From contig DITZ01000049.1 of the NCBI GenBank assembly GCA_002422985.1, positions 382-7,315 on the forward strand: a stretch of DNA of 6,934 bases, in the 5' to 3' direction. Made by a program: the position numbers and the translations under genes. This DNA comes from Sphingomonadales bacterium UBA6171 (GTDB lineage: Bacteria > Pseudomonadota > Alphaproteobacteria > Sphingomonadales > Sphingomonadaceae). Shown here one piece after another: positions 6,026-6,934 of the stretch; position 1 is the stretch's first letter, and every line of letters begins with the position of its first letter. The notes below the pieces were generated by a model. The model saw only the letters and a list, made by a program, of their open reading frames with translations. It was not told the DNA's origin and ran no database searches.

Positions 6026-6934
6026 TCAACTGTGCAGGAAGTGCATCACATCGCCGTCATGCACGATATAGGCCTTGCCTTCGGCGCGCAGCTTCCCGGC
6101 TTCGCGCGCCCTGGCCTCGCCGCCCAGCGCCACGAAATCGGCATAGGCGATGGTTTCGGCGCGGATGAAGCCCTTTTCGAAATCGCTGTGGATGACGCCG
6201 GCAGCGTTCGGGGCGGTTGCCCCCTTTTCGATGGTCCAGGCGCGGGCTTCTTTCGGCCCGGCGGTGAAGAAGGTGATGAGGTGCAACAGCTCATAGCCGG
6301 CGCGGATGATGCGGGCGAGGCCGGTTTCCGCCAGCCCCAGCGCTTCCAGATAATCGCCGCGATCGTCCTGCGGCATGCCGGCGATTTCGGCTTCGATGGC
6401 CGCCGAGATCACCACGGCACCGGCGCCGGCCCTGGCGGCCATGTCGGCCACGGCGGCGGAGAAAGCGTTGCCGGTGGCGGCCGCGCCTTCCTCCACATTG
6501 CAGACATAAAGCACGGGCTTGCCGGTGAGCAGTTGCGCCTGCGCCAGATGCCGGGCCTCATCGGGATCGCTGGCCTGCGTCAGCCGGGCGGGCTTGCCCT
6601 CGCGCAGCAGCTCCAGCGCCTTTTGCAGCACGGCGGCGGCGGTTTTCGCTTCCTTGTCGCCGCCCTGCCCCTTTTTCTGCAGGGTCGGCACCCGCCGCTC
6701 CAGGCTTTCAAGGTCGGCCAGCATCAGCTCGGTTTCGACCGTTTCGGCGTCTGCCACCGGATCGATCCGGCCTTCCACATGGGTGATGTCATCATCCTCG
6801 AAGCAGCGCAGCACATGCACGATGGCATCCACTTCGCGGATGTTGGCCAGAAACTGGTTGCCCAGCCCCTCGCCCTTCGATGCGCCGCGCACCAGGCCGG
6901 CGATGTCCACAAAGCCGAGCTGGGTTTCGATGAT
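6026..6934 (-). CDS. ychF: Ribosome-binding ATPase YchF (Obg-like), 5' end cut off by the window
   Basis: YchF/OLA1 is a TRAFAC-class P-loop NTPase that binds ribosomes and prefers ATP to GTP. The window holds the last 302 residues; the family is about 363-366, so some 60 N-terminal residues with the Walker A (G1) lie beyond position 6934. Fragment residues 10-13 are the G3 motif DIAG, followed by GASKGEGLGNQFLANIRE (17-34). NVEE (146-149) is the altered G4 motif (NxxE instead of NKxD) linked to ATP preference. FTAGPKEARAWTI (223-235), GATAPNAAGVIHSDFEKGFI (238-257) and the C-terminal VHDGDVMHF (291-299) mark the TGS domain. A GTG at 6908-6910 begins a shorter reading frame but falls inside the conserved FVDIAG segment, so it is not the start. 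The gene ends in TGA directly before a GC hairpin, which separates it from the CDF gene. Confidence 0.97.
   Translation of the reverse strand: MIETQLGFVDIAGLVRGASKGEGLGNQFLANIREVDAIVHVLRCFEDDDITHVEGRIDPVADAETVETELMLADLESLERRVPTLQKKGQGGDKEAKTAAAVLQKALELLREGKPARLTQASDPDEARHLAQAQLLTGKPVLYVCNVEEGAAATGNAFSAAVADMAARAGAGAVVISAAIEAEIAGMPQDDRGDYLEALGLAETGLARIIRAGYELLHLITFFTAGPKEARAWTIEKGATAPNAAGVIHSDFEKGFIRAETIAYADFVALGGEARAREAGKLRAEGKAYIVHDGDVMHFLHS

Noticed and set aside
5913..6029. N-terminal extension of the CDF protein starting at 6029 or at the ATG at 5994-5996
   Set aside because: The extra 28-39 residues are Arg/Trp/Ala-rich, translate the intergenic hairpin region, and lie before a promoter-like sequence. 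An ATG at 5996 follows a GGGGAAG stretch, so it cannot be fully excluded.

Overview
This is a GC-rich (roughly 63-64% by eye) bacterial chromosome segment of ordinary core genes, all on the minus strand. It most resembles an alphaproteobacterium, probably Sphingomonadales. The reasons are the glyQ-glyS-ppdK order, the two-subunit glycyl-tRNA synthetase, strong G/C third-position codon bias, and GCTA-type -10 boxes placed so that transcripts would start at the start codon. The taxon is inferred from style and gene order, not from a search.

In the direction of transcription (high to low coordinates) the layout is as follows. First comes the 3' five-sixths of ychF (6026-6934), with its N-terminus outside the window. 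A 113 bp gap holds a strong GC hairpin and a promoter-like sequence. A membrane protein of the cation diffusion facilitator (CDF) type follows (4983-5912). After a 54 bp gap with a second promoter-like sequence comes a tight cluster of glyQ (4002-4928), glyS (1889-4009) and ppdK (1-1896, cut off at the window edge). No stretch of more than 300 bases lacks a gene, and I see no tRNA, rRNA, CRISPR array, insertion sequence or plus-strand gene.

glyQ and glyS encode the alpha and beta subunits of glycyl-tRNA synthetase. ppdK encodes pyruvate phosphate dikinase, which interconverts pyruvate and PEP. The three genes overlap by exactly 8 bases at both junctions, with the same octamer ATGCCTGA each time, so they are probably cotranscribed and translationally coupled. 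YchF is a ribosome-associated P-loop ATPase, so much of the window serves translation.

The most unusual material is inside glyS. Residues about 598-643 read like the Walker B region of an AAA+ ATPase, with the spacing normal for that family but no Walker A. Residues about 485-527 are encoded by a sharply AT-shifted codon patch. Together they suggest that the 3' third of this housekeeping gene is a mosaic, or that a variable linker has diverged strongly. The CDF protein also lacks most of the usual metal-binding residues. I found no clear new multi-gene system.
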